Assembly (NCBI GenBank): GCA_021800745.1
Contig: JAJYYS010000008.1
Span: forward strand, 1 to 21,914
Source: a bacterium
GTDB lineage: Bacteria; SZUA-79; Acidulodesulfobacterales; Acidulodesulfobacteraceae
Length of the DNA: 21,914 nt
Direction of reading: 5' to 3'
Shown here: one piece after another, positions 15,151 to 21,914 of the stretch
Numbering within the stretch: the first letter of the stretch is position 1
How the letters are laid out: every line of letters begins with the position of its first letter
Translations under genes and position numbers: made by a program
The notes under the pieces: generated by a model
What the model saw: the letters and a program-made list of their open reading frames with translations, nothing else
The model's database searches: none
What the model was told of the DNA's origin: nothing

Positions 15151-16630
15151 ATGCCCACTTCAAAGATTTTAAAACGGCTTCGCGCCATTTCGCGTACAAA
15201 GCGTTTCCGGCATTATCTCCGATTTGCGGGTTGTATATTTTTTCGGTTTTTTTAAATCTCCGGAACATCCCGTCAGTCCAAAAACCCGTGCTTACGGCGC
15301 TGAGTCCGGCTATTCCGAAAGCCGTCATTTCGGTAAAACCGCCTTTTTCGACGGCCATATTTAAAATATCGGATTGGAACTGCATTAAAAAATCGTTCTC
15401 GCTTGCCTTGCCGTCAACTCTTAATTTATATTTCGATAAATCGAATCCGCTTTTTAAAGTATTTTCGAATTCTGTAACCACGTCTTTGGTCTGGTATGCT
15501 AAAGATTCTAAAGCCGCCCTGATTATATGGTTTTTATTCGACGCTCCGGTTAATCCTATAATGAGCCCCCTTGCGTCCGGGTCCCAATACGGAGCGCCGA
15601 GACCGGATAAAGCGGGAACGAAATATACTCCCTCGTTGGAAATAACGCTTTTTGCCGCATCGGAAGATTCCGCCGCAGAGCTTATGATGCCTAAATTGTC
15701 TTTAATAAAGCGCATAATTTCGCCTCCCGTAAAAATACTGCCTTCAAGGGCGTAATAAGCTGCTCCGCCTAATTTCCACGCGACGGTAGCAACTAATTTA
15801 TCGGAGGCGTAAATTCTGTTTCCGGTTTCCATCATTGCAAAAAGTCCGGTTCCGTAGGTATTTTTTATTATGCCTTTTTCAAAACCGGAATGCGCGAAAA
15901 GGGACGCCTGCTGGTCGCCGAGAATTCCGACTATCGGTATGGATTTTCCGGTAATTTTTTTTTCGGTGCTGCCGAAATTATAATTGCTGTCGCAAACCAA
16001 GGGCAGCATTGATTCTTCTACTCCGAATATTTTAAGAAGTTCCTCGTCGTATTTTAAGGTATTTATATTATACAAAAGCGTTCTGGAAGCGTTGGAAGCG
16101 TCCGTGGCGTGAACGGAACCGCCGGTCAGATTCCACAGGAGCCAGCTGTCCACCGTTCCGAAAACCAATTCCCCTTTTTCCGCAAGATTTTTCGCCCCGC
16201 CGACGTTATCCAGCACCCATTTAATCTTGGTGGCCGAAAAATACGGGTCTAAGAATAAGCCTGTTTTTTCTTTGATAAGATTGCGGTATTCGGATAAATC
16301 TTCGCAGGTTCCGGCAGTCCTTCTGCACTGCCATACTATAGCGTTATACGCCGGTTTTCCGGTATTTTTATTCCAAACTACCGAGGTTTCCCTCTGGTTT
16401 GTAATGCCTAAGGAAACTATTTCGTAAGAGCCGCAATGTCCAACCGTTTCCTTTAAAACTTTAACCGCCGTATTTAATATGTCGTACGGATTTTGTTCGA
16501 CCCACGCCGGCTTAGGATGTATTTGAGGAAATTCGCGATAGGAAGAATGTATAATACCGCCGTTTTTATCGAACGCTATGGCCCTGTTGCCGGTAGTTCC
16601 CAAATCAAGCGCTATAACCGCCTTTTCCAT
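15149..16630 (-). CDS. glpK: Glycerol kinase (FGGY family)
   Basis: A 493-residue cytoplasmic kinase that phosphorylates glycerol to glycerol 3-phosphate using ATP. Seen motifs are the phosphate-binding DLGTTGNRA (9-17), AWVEQNP (42-48), TNQRET with substrate residues R80 and E81, VWQCRRT (99-105), DPYFSATKIKW with Y130, GDQQASLF with catalytic base D239, KNTYGTG (256-262) and GLGAPYWDP (343-351). Length is normal. The first motif differs from the common DQGTTSSRA but keeps the Thr pair and Arg. It is preceded by AAGG before ATG 16630 and lies 41 bases after ksgA. No glycerol facilitator or glycerol-3-phosphate dehydrogenase is nearby, so it may feed phospholipid synthesis as well as catabolism. 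Confidence 0.95.
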   Translation of the reverse strand: MEKAVIALDLGTTGNRAIAFDKNGGIIHSSYREFPQIHPKPAWVEQNPYDILNTAVKVLKETVGHCGSYEIVSLGITNQRETSVVWNKNTGKPAYNAIVWQCRRTAGTCEDLSEYRNLIKEKTGLFLDPYFSATKIKWVLDNVGGAKNLAEKGELVFGTVDSWLLWNLTGGSVHATDASNASRTLLYNINTLKYDEELLKIFGVEESMLPLVCDSNYNFGSTEKKITGKSIPIVGILGDQQASLFAHSGFEKGIIKNTYGTGLFAMMETGNRIYASDKLVATVAWKLGGAAYYALEGSIFTGGEIMRFIKDNLGIISSAAESSDAAKSVISNEGVYFVPALSGLGAPYWDPDARGLIIGLTGASNKNHIIRAALESLAYQTKDVVTEFENTLKSGFDLSKYKLRVDGKASENDFLMQFQSDILNMAVEKGGFTEMTAFGIAGLSAVSTGFWTDGMFRRFKKTEKIYNPQIGDNAGNALYAKWREAVLKSLKWA

Positions 16631-16671
16631 AATGTCAGCCTTAAAACCGGATAATTATTGTTTACGGTTTA

Positions 16672-17559
16672 TTATTTATTATTATACTTTTTTTCCGCCG
16701 CTTTTAAATAGTCGTCGTATTGTCTTCCGGCTCTTATAAACTCGTCCGACGTTAATTCCTGAGGTCTTTTATCTAAATCTATATTTAAACTTGAAAAAAT
16801 TTTCTCTTTTACGTCCGGAGGCACCCCAAAAAACGAAGCATAGATAGAATTTTTTAGTTTTTTTCTTCTTAATTTGAAAAGTTGGTGGACAAAATAGTTG
16901 AAAAACTGGGAGCCTGCGGCCCATACATAATCGGCATCCTCGAAATATTTGGGCGTAAGCCTTAAAACAGTCGAGTCAACTTTAGGCGATGGGTTGAAAT
17001 TAGATTTTCCAACGTCGAAAAGCTTTATTATTTCAAAATTTAAACCGGCAATGACGCTTAAAGCGCCTCTTCCCGAATCGTTTTCCTTCGAGTAAAGCCT
17101 CTCCGCGAACTCTTTTTGAAACATAAGGGTCAAATCCGAAAAAGCGTCTTTTTCTTTTATAAATTTATCTATGACGGGGCCTGAAATCTCGTAGGGAAGA
17201 TTGGAAATAACCCTGATTTTAGACGAAAGGCTTTTGCTTAAAGCCGCGTAATCGAAATTAAGGGCGTCTTCGTTTACGACATCAACAGCCGGCACATTGC
17301 TTTCGTTTAAACCGATTTTATTAAATTTATTAAGTTTTCCTTTGATCAGGTTATAATAAAAAGAATCTATTTCGATTATAGTAAAAGTTTTAACCCTGCC
17401 GGCAATAAGGCCTGTCAATACGCCTTCTCCGGGACCTATTTCTAAGACGTCGTCGGCGGCGGAAAAATTGCAGGAATCCACGATATCGGCGGCTATATCT
17501 TTATTCGTCAAAAAATTTTGTCCGAAAACTACTTTATTTTTTTTTCTTATATTGTCCAT
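16672..17559 (-). CDS. rsmA: 16S rRNA (adenine1518/1519-N6)-dimethyltransferase
   Basis: A 295-residue SAM-dependent enzyme (KsgA/RsmA) that dimethylates two adjacent adenines in helix 45 of 16S rRNA late in small-subunit assembly. It shows the family start FGQNFL (12-17), the SAM motif LEIGPGEGVLT (39-49), acidic IIEID with E63, and the catalytic NLPY (120-123). The residues after NLPY are EISG rather than the usual NIST. The C-terminal helical part contains LFKLRRKKLKN, the typical rRNA-contacting basic segment. ATG 17559 has no obvious Shine-Dalgarno and follows tsaD by 30 bases; co-transcription with tsaD and glpK is likely. Loss of the Escherichia coli enzyme gives kasugamycin resistance, hence the older name ksgA. 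Confidence 0.95.
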   Translation of the reverse strand: MDNIRKKNKVVFGQNFLTNKDIAADIVDSCNFSAADDVLEIGPGEGVLTGLIAGRVKTFTIIEIDSFYYNLIKGKLNKFNKIGLNESNVPAVDVVNEDALNFDYAALSKSLSSKIRVISNLPYEISGPVIDKFIKEKDAFSDLTLMFQKEFAERLYSKENDSGRGALSVIAGLNFEIIKLFDVGKSNFNPSPKVDSTVLRLTPKYFEDADYVWAAGSQFFNYFVHQLFKLRRKKLKNSIYASFFGVPPDVKEKIFSSLNIDLDKRPQELTSDEFIRAGRQYDDYLKAAEKKYNNK

Positions 17560-17589
17560 ACGGCCGTAAAGCGGTTCATTTATTTGTTT

Positions 17590-18651
17590 TTAAAGCTCCC
17601 ATGAAGGGTCGGCGTTTATATTCAAAAATTCTTCCCTGTTTTCTATAGGATGGACGGGCGTTTTAAAAAAACCCGCATATCCTATCATAGCCGCATTGTC
17701 CGTAGAATATTTTACGGAAGGAAAAATTATTTTAAGCCCGTTTTTTATCCCCTTTTCGTTAAAAATACTTCTTATCCTCGAATTTGCCGAAACTCCGCCT
17801 GAAACGGCTACGGTTTTTACACCGTAAATACGGCAGGCTTCGGCGGTTTTTTTATAAAGAATCTCCGCGACGGTTTCCCTTAAGGAAGAGAAAATATCAT
17901 AGACCGTACTTTCTTTTATTTTACCGGGACCACCCATACCGTCTATAGCAGAAATAACTGCGGTTTTAAGTCCGCTGAAGCTCATGTCCAAATTGCGGCT
18001 GTGCATCATGGGAAAAGGAAATTTAAAGGCGCCGGCGCTTCCTTTTTCGGCAAGCTCGTCGATAATTTTCCCTCCCGGATAGCCGAAACCTAAATAATTG
18101 GAAACTTTGTCGAAAAGTTCGCCGCAGGCATCGTCCCGCGTTCTTCCGACGAGTTTTATATCGTTATGCGATTTTACGAGATAAATATGCGTATGCCCGC
18201 CGGAAATTACCAAAGCTATAAGAGGCAAACACTCCGGTGTTTCGCCGGTTTCGAGAAAAGGGCTGAAAATGTGTCCTTCTATATGGTTTATTATTGCCAG
18301 CGGAATGTTCAGCGCAAAAGCCGCAGTCTTTGCTTCCATAAGCCCTATAAGCAGAGAGCCCACAAGCCCGGGACCGGCGGTCGCCGATATTAAATTTACG
18401 TCTTTCAAATTCATGCCGGCATCGGACATGGCCAAACCGAGAGCTGGCAGAGAAGCCTTAATATGGTTTCTAGAAGCTAGTTCAGGAACTACTCCGCCGT
18501 ATATGCCGTGTATATAGTCCTGCGAATAAATTATATTAGACAGTATTTTTATGCCGTTTTCGCCCTTTACCTTTAAAAGAACGGAGCAGGAAAAATCGTC
18601 GCAGCTGGATTCAAACGCTAAATTTATAATTCTGGTTCCGTTTGCTTTCAT
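17590..18651 (-). CDS. tsaD: tRNA N6-adenosine threonylcarbamoyltransferase (Kae1/Gcp)
   Basis: A 353-residue ASKHA-fold enzyme that, with TsaB and TsaE, transfers the threonylcarbamoyl group from TC-AMP to A37 of ANN-decoding tRNAs (t6A). Features are AFESSCDD (12-19), GGVVPELASRNH (52-63), the metal-binding NHIEGH with H123 and H127, SGGHTHIYLV (150-159), the SGVSANSR-type VSGGVSANSRIR block and the C-terminal STDNAAMIGYAG with the metal-ligand Asp. Length is typical. ATG 18651 fits the family start; no strong ribosome site precedes it. It follows the cpoB-like gene by 28 bases. tsaB and tsaE are not in the window. Confidence 0.96.
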   Translation of the reverse strand: MKANGTRIINLAFESSCDDFSCSVLLKVKGENGIKILSNIIYSQDYIHGIYGGVVPELASRNHIKASLPALGLAMSDAGMNLKDVNLISATAGPGLVGSLLIGLMEAKTAAFALNIPLAIINHIEGHIFSPFLETGETPECLPLIALVISGGHTHIYLVKSHNDIKLVGRTRDDACGELFDKVSNYLGFGYPGGKIIDELAEKGSAGAFKFPFPMMHSRNLDMSFSGLKTAVISAIDGMGGPGKIKESTVYDIFSSLRETVAEILYKKTAEACRIYGVKTVAVSGGVSANSRIRSIFNEKGIKNGLKIIFPSVKYSTDNAAMIGYAGFFKTPVHPIENREEFLNINADPSWEL

Positions 18652-18679
18652 CTAATATCTATCGGACCGGCCTGTATTT

Positions 18680-19492
18680 TTATTTTGAGAGCCCGTTAAG
18701 CGCCTGTTTTGAAAGTTCCGCGGCTTTTGTCCGGGGATATTCGGAAATTACCTGCCGGAATAAAATAGAGGCGTCCGAAGGGTCGGAAACTTTTAAAAAG
18801 CCGACGCCCTGCAGGTAAATAGCCATAGGGACATTCGGGTTTTTGGGATATATTTGCGAAAATTTGTGGAATTCCAATATCGAAACGGGATATTTTTTAA
18901 GGTTGAAATTTGCAGAAGCTTTATAAAACATAGCATCTGCCGTAAAATTAGACTGGGGATATTTATCTAAAAATTTACGGAAAGCTGTAACGGCGGAGGC
19001 AAAGTCTTTTTTGTTATACATAGACAGCGCATTTTTAAAACCGGACTCCATCGAATTTTCTTTCTTGACGACTGCGGATTTTACGCTTGTTTTTCCCGGC
19101 AAAACCGGTTCGGCTTTAGCGAGCTTTAATAATTTTACCAGTTCTTTATTTACCATTAAACGGTATTCCCTGAATCTTTTCTGAAGAATATTAAGTTCGT
19201 GGGATTCTACCTCGTATCTGCCGTAAATATCCCTTATTTTGGCATTCAGGCTTGAAATTTCCACCCCGTTGTTTGCCGTATTTAACTGCATCTCATGCAG
19301 TTTTTTCTCCAAATATGCGTCATTTTTGGATAATTCGGCCGTCTGTTTATTTAATTTCTTTACCTGGACTTTTAGGCGGTGTATGGAATCCGGTTCCATG
19401 GGAGCGCATCCCGCAAGAATAGACGAAACGAAAAATAATATAATAGAACTGAAGATAAAAGCCTTAAAAAATTTTTTATTGTTCTTATTCAT
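18680..19492 (-). CDS. cpoB: CpoB/YbgF-like Tol-associated lipoprotein with coiled coil and TPRs
   Basis: A 270-residue envelope protein. The N-terminus has a basic start, a hydrophobic core (11-26) and a lipobox LAGC with C29; Ala at the next position predicts outer-membrane rather than inner-membrane retention. Residues about 35-120 form a heptad-rich coiled coil. Residues about 150-268 hold three TPR-type repeats typical of the Tol-Pal CpoB/YbgF C-terminus (AVTAFRKFLDKYPQSNFTADAMFYKA and the following repeats). In Escherichia coli CpoB binds TolA and links peptidoglycan synthesis to outer-membrane constriction; that protein is soluble in the periplasm, so lipidation here is a difference. 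It follows tolB directly, where pal usually sits. The start at ATG 19492 has AGGGG about 11 bases upstream. Confidence 0.85.
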   Translation of the reverse strand: MNKNNKKFFKAFIFSSIILFFVSSILAGCAPMEPDSIHRLKVQVKKLNKQTAELSKNDAYLEKKLHEMQLNTANNGVEISSLNAKIRDIYGRYEVESHELNILQKRFREYRLMVNKELVKLLKLAKAEPVLPGKTSVKSAVVKKENSMESGFKNALSMYNKKDFASAVTAFRKFLDKYPQSNFTADAMFYKASANFNLKKYPVSILEFHKFSQIYPKNPNVPMAIYLQGVGFLKVSDPSDASILFRQVISEYPRTKAAELSKQALNGLSK

Positions 19493-19554
19493 AGCTTTTT
19501 CGCCCCTGTTTTATAAAACTTGGTAATTTATAATTTTTATTTTAGGCATTAACG

Positions 19555-19575
19555 ATATGATTTAATTTATCATAT
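19555..19575. repeat. Short AT-rich inverted repeat between tolB and cpoB
   Basis: ATATGAT (19555-19561) and ATCATAT (19569-19575) form a 7-bp stem with a 7-base loop in the 96-base gap after tolB. It is weak and lacks a U-tract on the minus strand, so I do not call it a terminator. The rest of the gap is AT-rich with no clear signal. Confidence 0.35.
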
Positions 19576-19588
19576 AAATACCTATTTT

Positions 19589-20932
19589 TCAATAAGAAGA
19601 CTTTAAAGTCCACTCCGCATCGTAATAATTCTGCATTTCTGGAAATATACGCGGCATTAGCCGCATCATTCCGCTTTCGTTGACGTCTATCATGTAAAGC
19701 TCCTGTCTTCCCGCAATTTCGGTATCGAACGTAATAATCCTCGAATCTCTGGTCCATGCCGGATGCTGAGCGCTGTACGGGGTATCGGTAACCTGCCTTT
19801 CGCCGGAACCGTCCGCGTTCATTATGCACACTTCTAAAGCGCCGTTTACGAAAGTCGTAAAAGCTATTTTTTTTCCGTCGGGCGACCACGCCGGACTGGA
19901 ATTATAACTGCTGTTGTTGTAAGTTATCCTGTGCTGTCCGCTTCCGTCCGAATTCATTACATAAATCTGCGGACTTCCGCCGCGGCTGGATACGAACGCT
20001 ATTCTGTTTCCGTTGGGAGAAAACGAAGCCGAAGTATTAATCCCGTCCGAAAAAGTCAACTGCTTTAGATTTCCGCCGTTTACGTCCACGGTGTAAAGCT
20101 CTGTGTTCAGATGGTCTGGCGTAAGCGCCACGGCTAACTTATCCCCCGTAGGCGACCATGCGACGAAATCCGCCGGGCCGGACAGGTTAAGCCTTTTCGT
20201 TACGCCTGTTTTCAAGTTCTTTATAAAAACCGCAGGATTCCCGTCTTTAAAAGAAATATACGCAACTTTATTGCCGTGCGGAGAAGGGTAAGGAAAAATA
20301 TTTATGGAATCGTTGTTCGTAATTTTTTTAACCCTGTGCCCTCCGAAATCCATTACTAAAATATTCTTCGAACCGCCTTCTTCCCCGACAAAAAATACTC
20401 TCGTCGTAAAAGGTCCTTTTATGCCGGTTAAAAATTTAAGTATGTCGTCGGCAAATTTGTTCGCGAGAAATCTGTACTGCCCGTCCATTCCTTCAAGTTT
20501 TTCCGAAAAAAGGAGATGCTTGGTATAAATGCTTATAAGATTAGCTTTCATTTTTATGATGCCGTTGGACGTTTTGTATTCGCCGGTTATGAGATACTGG
20601 GCATTCAGAACGCCCCAGTTCGAATAATCTATTTTTTCAGGACTTATAGGGGCGTACTGCGGATTTTCAAGATACGAAAGAGGATTTACTATATGGAAAT
20701 ATCCTATGACCGAAAGGTCGTGCCGTATAACGTTAGCGGCGTTTTTTTCGATTTTTTTATGCTGTCCGTATGCCGAAATATTTTTGAAATCCGGAACGGC
20801 GACCCTGATTTTTTTTATCCTCGCGGCGTAAATATTTATATAGACTTTTGCATAGGAATTTACCGGAAATAAGGCTGAAATACCCGTTAAAACTAACGCA
20901 AATAAAAGCAGGTTAATTAATGTTTTTTTCAT
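19589..20932 (-). CDS. tolB: Tol-Pal system periplasmic beta-propeller protein TolB
   Basis: A 447-residue periplasmic protein. It has a Sec signal peptide with likely cleavage after SYA (residue 28), the TolB N-terminal alpha/beta domain (about 40-150, starting IRVAVPDFKNIS), and a six-bladed propeller of PD40 repeats: FSPNGNRIAFVSSRGG, WSPDGKKIAFTTF, and IYVMNSDGSGQHRIT-type strands. Length is close to the 430 of Escherichia coli TolB. TolB binds Pal and is displaced by TolA when the outer membrane is pulled in at division. ATG 20932 has no Shine-Dalgarno; a promoter 10 bases upstream predicts a near-leaderless transcript in addition to read-through from tolA. Confidence 0.96.
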   Translation of the reverse strand: MKKTLINLLLFALVLTGISALFPVNSYAKVYINIYAARIKKIRVAVPDFKNISAYGQHKKIEKNAANVIRHDLSVIGYFHIVNPLSYLENPQYAPISPEKIDYSNWGVLNAQYLITGEYKTSNGIIKMKANLISIYTKHLLFSEKLEGMDGQYRFLANKFADDILKFLTGIKGPFTTRVFFVGEEGGSKNILVMDFGGHRVKKITNNDSINIFPYPSPHGNKVAYISFKDGNPAVFIKNLKTGVTKRLNLSGPADFVAWSPTGDKLAVALTPDHLNTELYTVDVNGGNLKQLTFSDGINTSASFSPNGNRIAFVSSRGGSPQIYVMNSDGSGQHRITYNNSSYNSSPAWSPDGKKIAFTTFVNGALEVCIMNADGSGERQVTDTPYSAQHPAWTRDSRIITFDTEIAGRQELYMIDVNESGMMRLMPRIFPEMQNYYDAEWTLKSSY

Positions 20933-20942
20933 AGTCGTTATA

Positions 20943-20972
20943 ATTATAAATTAAATTAATAAGAAATATCAA
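20943..20972 (-). promoter_or_regulatory. Putative promoter for tolB, predicted near-leaderless
   Basis: On the minus strand TTGATA (20972-20967, overlapping the tolA stop) is followed after 18 bases by a perfect TATAAT (20948-20943). Ten bases then separate TATAAT from the tolB ATG, so the leader would be about three to four bases. No ribosome site is present. The gap is AT-rich, so confidence is moderate. Confidence 0.45.
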
Positions 20973-21748
20973 GGTCTGCTTTTGAGTATTTCCCTCGGAT
21001 TAAAGTTCATAAGCACTCCTTCGCCGGCATTGTTGGAATTTACGAACCGCATAAAACCGGACGGAGGCGGCGGCAAAGGGCTGGACAGCTTGACCGCTTC
21101 TACCGACTGGGAATCGAAGTACCCGTTTCCTGAAGATTTAACTAATCTGACGGCGTAAATGCGCCCCGATTTCGATATCTGAAAAGCTACTACCGATTTA
21201 TAATTCAAATATTTATTAAGGGATATATTAAAATTAGACGTTATGGCCGAAACTATTTTATTCACGTAGCCCTGAAATCTGTGGACGTTTCCACTTATTA
21301 ACGACTCGTTCAGTTTGCTGTATGCGTTATTCAGGCTCACCATATTATGGAGACGAGCGTAAACATTAGAATTTAAAGCCGGAACATAGGGATGCGGCGG
21401 AGCGTATCTGCTGACCGGAACCTGTTTCTGCGCGGTCTTTTTCGGATAAACCATCGAGGAAGGCGACTTGGCAAGCGGTATAGATAGGGGCTTTACGGAT
21501 TTAACCGGAACGGGTCTGACTGCCGGATGCTCTTCGGTTTTAGGCTTGGGCGGATACAGTATGGATTTGACGGAAGCAAGATGCCCCGGAACCCTGCTTA
21601 CTACGCTTACCACGACTTTTGAACCTATCGACTGAATTTCCGGCCTGTATCTTATAGAAAGATATATTATTAATCCGATTAATAATATATGGAAAACGGC
21701 GGAATATATTAAATATACTCCTATGCCTTTATTGTTTTCGCTGAACAT
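20969..21748 (-). CDS. tolA: TolA/TonB-family energy-transducing protein
   Basis: A 259-residue protein anchored by one N-terminal membrane segment (about 11-32) that contains S16 and H20, the SxxxH pair conserved in TonB and TolA for coupling to ExbBD or TolQR. A Pro/Lys-rich extended region follows (about 60-125, with PPKPK and PVPVKSVKP). The C-terminus (about 165-240) is a TonB-type domain: VVAFQISKSGRIYAVRLVKS, DSQSVEAVKLSSPLPPPP. It is much shorter than Escherichia coli TolA (421 residues) and lacks the long Ala/Lys helical domain. Position between tolR and tolB points to the TolA role, although the shape is TonB-like. It starts seven bases after the tolR stop and is surely co-transcribed with it. 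Confidence 0.87.
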   Translation of the reverse strand: MFSENNKGIGVYLIYSAVFHILLIGLIIYLSIRYRPEIQSIGSKVVVSVVSRVPGHLASVKSILYPPKPKTEEHPAVRPVPVKSVKPLSIPLAKSPSSMVYPKKTAQKQVPVSRYAPPHPYVPALNSNVYARLHNMVSLNNAYSKLNESLISGNVHRFQGYVNKIVSAITSNFNISLNKYLNYKSVVAFQISKSGRIYAVRLVKSSGNGYFDSQSVEAVKLSSPLPPPPSGFMRFVNSNNAGEGVLMNFNPREILKSRP

Positions 21749-21755
21749 AAAGGTT

Positions 21756-21914
21756 TTACCTGCCCTTCCTGCCCGCCAAAACGGGGTTTGCGGTTACCAT
21801 TCCTATTTTAGTAATTCCGGCGTCTTTTATTGCGGCCATAACCTGTATTACGTATCCGTAAGACAGCGACGAACTTGCCTTGAGAAATATCTGCTTATCC
21901 TTTCTATGCTTATA
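21756..21914 (-). CDS. tolR: TolR/ExbD biopolymer transport protein, C-terminal end (truncated by window edge)
   Basis: The last 52 codons of a gene that begins outside the window. The residues include KQIFLKASSSLSYGYVIQVM and AAIKDAGITKIGMVT, which match the periplasmic domain of ExbD/TolR proteins (the lK-d---y--v--vm--l--aGi-kv-lvt pattern), ending with a short basic tail and TAA. TolR works with TolQ as the proton-driven motor that energises TolA. The tolR assignment, rather than exbD, rests on tolA and tolB following directly. Confidence 0.85.
   Translation of the reverse strand, partial: YKHRKDKQIFLKASSSLSYGYVIQVMAAIKDAGITKIGMVTANPVLAGRKGR

Noticed and set aside
15231..15755. Open frame of 174 codons on the plus strand, opposite glpK
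   Set aside because: It lies wholly inside the clearly coding glpK on the other strand, has no recognisable domain, and its composition mirrors glpK codons read in reverse.
19542..19889. Open frame of 115 codons on the minus strand overlapping the 3' end of tolB
   Set aside because: It is out of frame with the tolB propeller, which is conserved to its stop; the product is Arg-rich and unlike any family I know.
1..21914. tRNA, rRNA, CRISPR array, riboswitch, prophage or insertion-sequence transposase
   Set aside because: Reading both strands showed no cloverleaf, no regularly spaced direct repeats and no transposase or phage structural gene. Intergenic space is small and accounted for.

Overview
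This 21.9 kb window is gene-dense and AT-rich (roughly 40% G+C by eye). Every recognisable gene lies on the minus strand, so transcription runs from high to low coordinates. It reads like a chromosomal core plus an envelope/storage-polysaccharide segment of a Gram-negative bacterium: there is a Tol (TolR-TolA-TolB-CpoB) locus, lipobox and Sec signal peptides, and an O-antigen-ligase-like protein. The mix of GH57 alpha-glucan enzymes, a DUF4912 protein and moderately low GC suggests an uncultured Desulfobacterota/deltaproteobacterial-type lineage. That is an inference from gene content, not something the sequence proves.

In transcription order: (a) 21914-18680 is the Tol module: the end of a TolR/ExbD protein, a short TolA/TonB-like protein, TolB, and a CpoB/YbgF-like protein with a lipobox. 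No Pal gene follows TolB. (b) 18651-15149 holds housekeeping genes tsaD (tRNA t6A), ksgA/rsmA (16S rRNA dimethylation) and glpK (glycerol kinase). (c) 15045-13816 holds a small secreted TPR protein and an AT-rich RlaP-type nucleotidyltransferase. (d) 13792-11281 is a tight pantothenate operon, panD - amidohydrolase/deaminase - panC, with a strong promoter placed so close to panD that the mRNA should be nearly leaderless. (e) 11168-2278 is an alpha-glucan locus: a DUF4912 protein, then three consecutive GH57 enzymes (branching enzyme, amylopullulanase-like, 4-alpha-glucanotransferase-like) and glycogen synthase GlgA. (f) 2263-1 holds an O-antigen-ligase-family membrane protein and the N-terminal part of a polyprenyl-phosphate sugar phosphotransferase that runs off the window.

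The DUF4912 gene and the branching-enzyme gene are separated by a 166-bp non-coding element with perfect 17-bp terminal inverted repeats and a 5-bp TATAA direct repeat on both sides, which looks like a MITE. Inside are two inverted 27-bp arms, each able to form an 8-bp hairpin, whose two differences compensate within the hairpin.

The likely joint role of region (e) is making, branching and remodelling an intracellular alpha-1,4/1,6-glucan (glycogen-like) from ADP- or UDP-glucose, using GH57 enzymes where the classical pathway uses GH13 GlgB, GlgX and MalQ. The neighbouring envelope-polysaccharide genes may share the transcript. No tRNA, rRNA or CRISPR array was seen, and no intergenic stretch exceeds about 230 bases.
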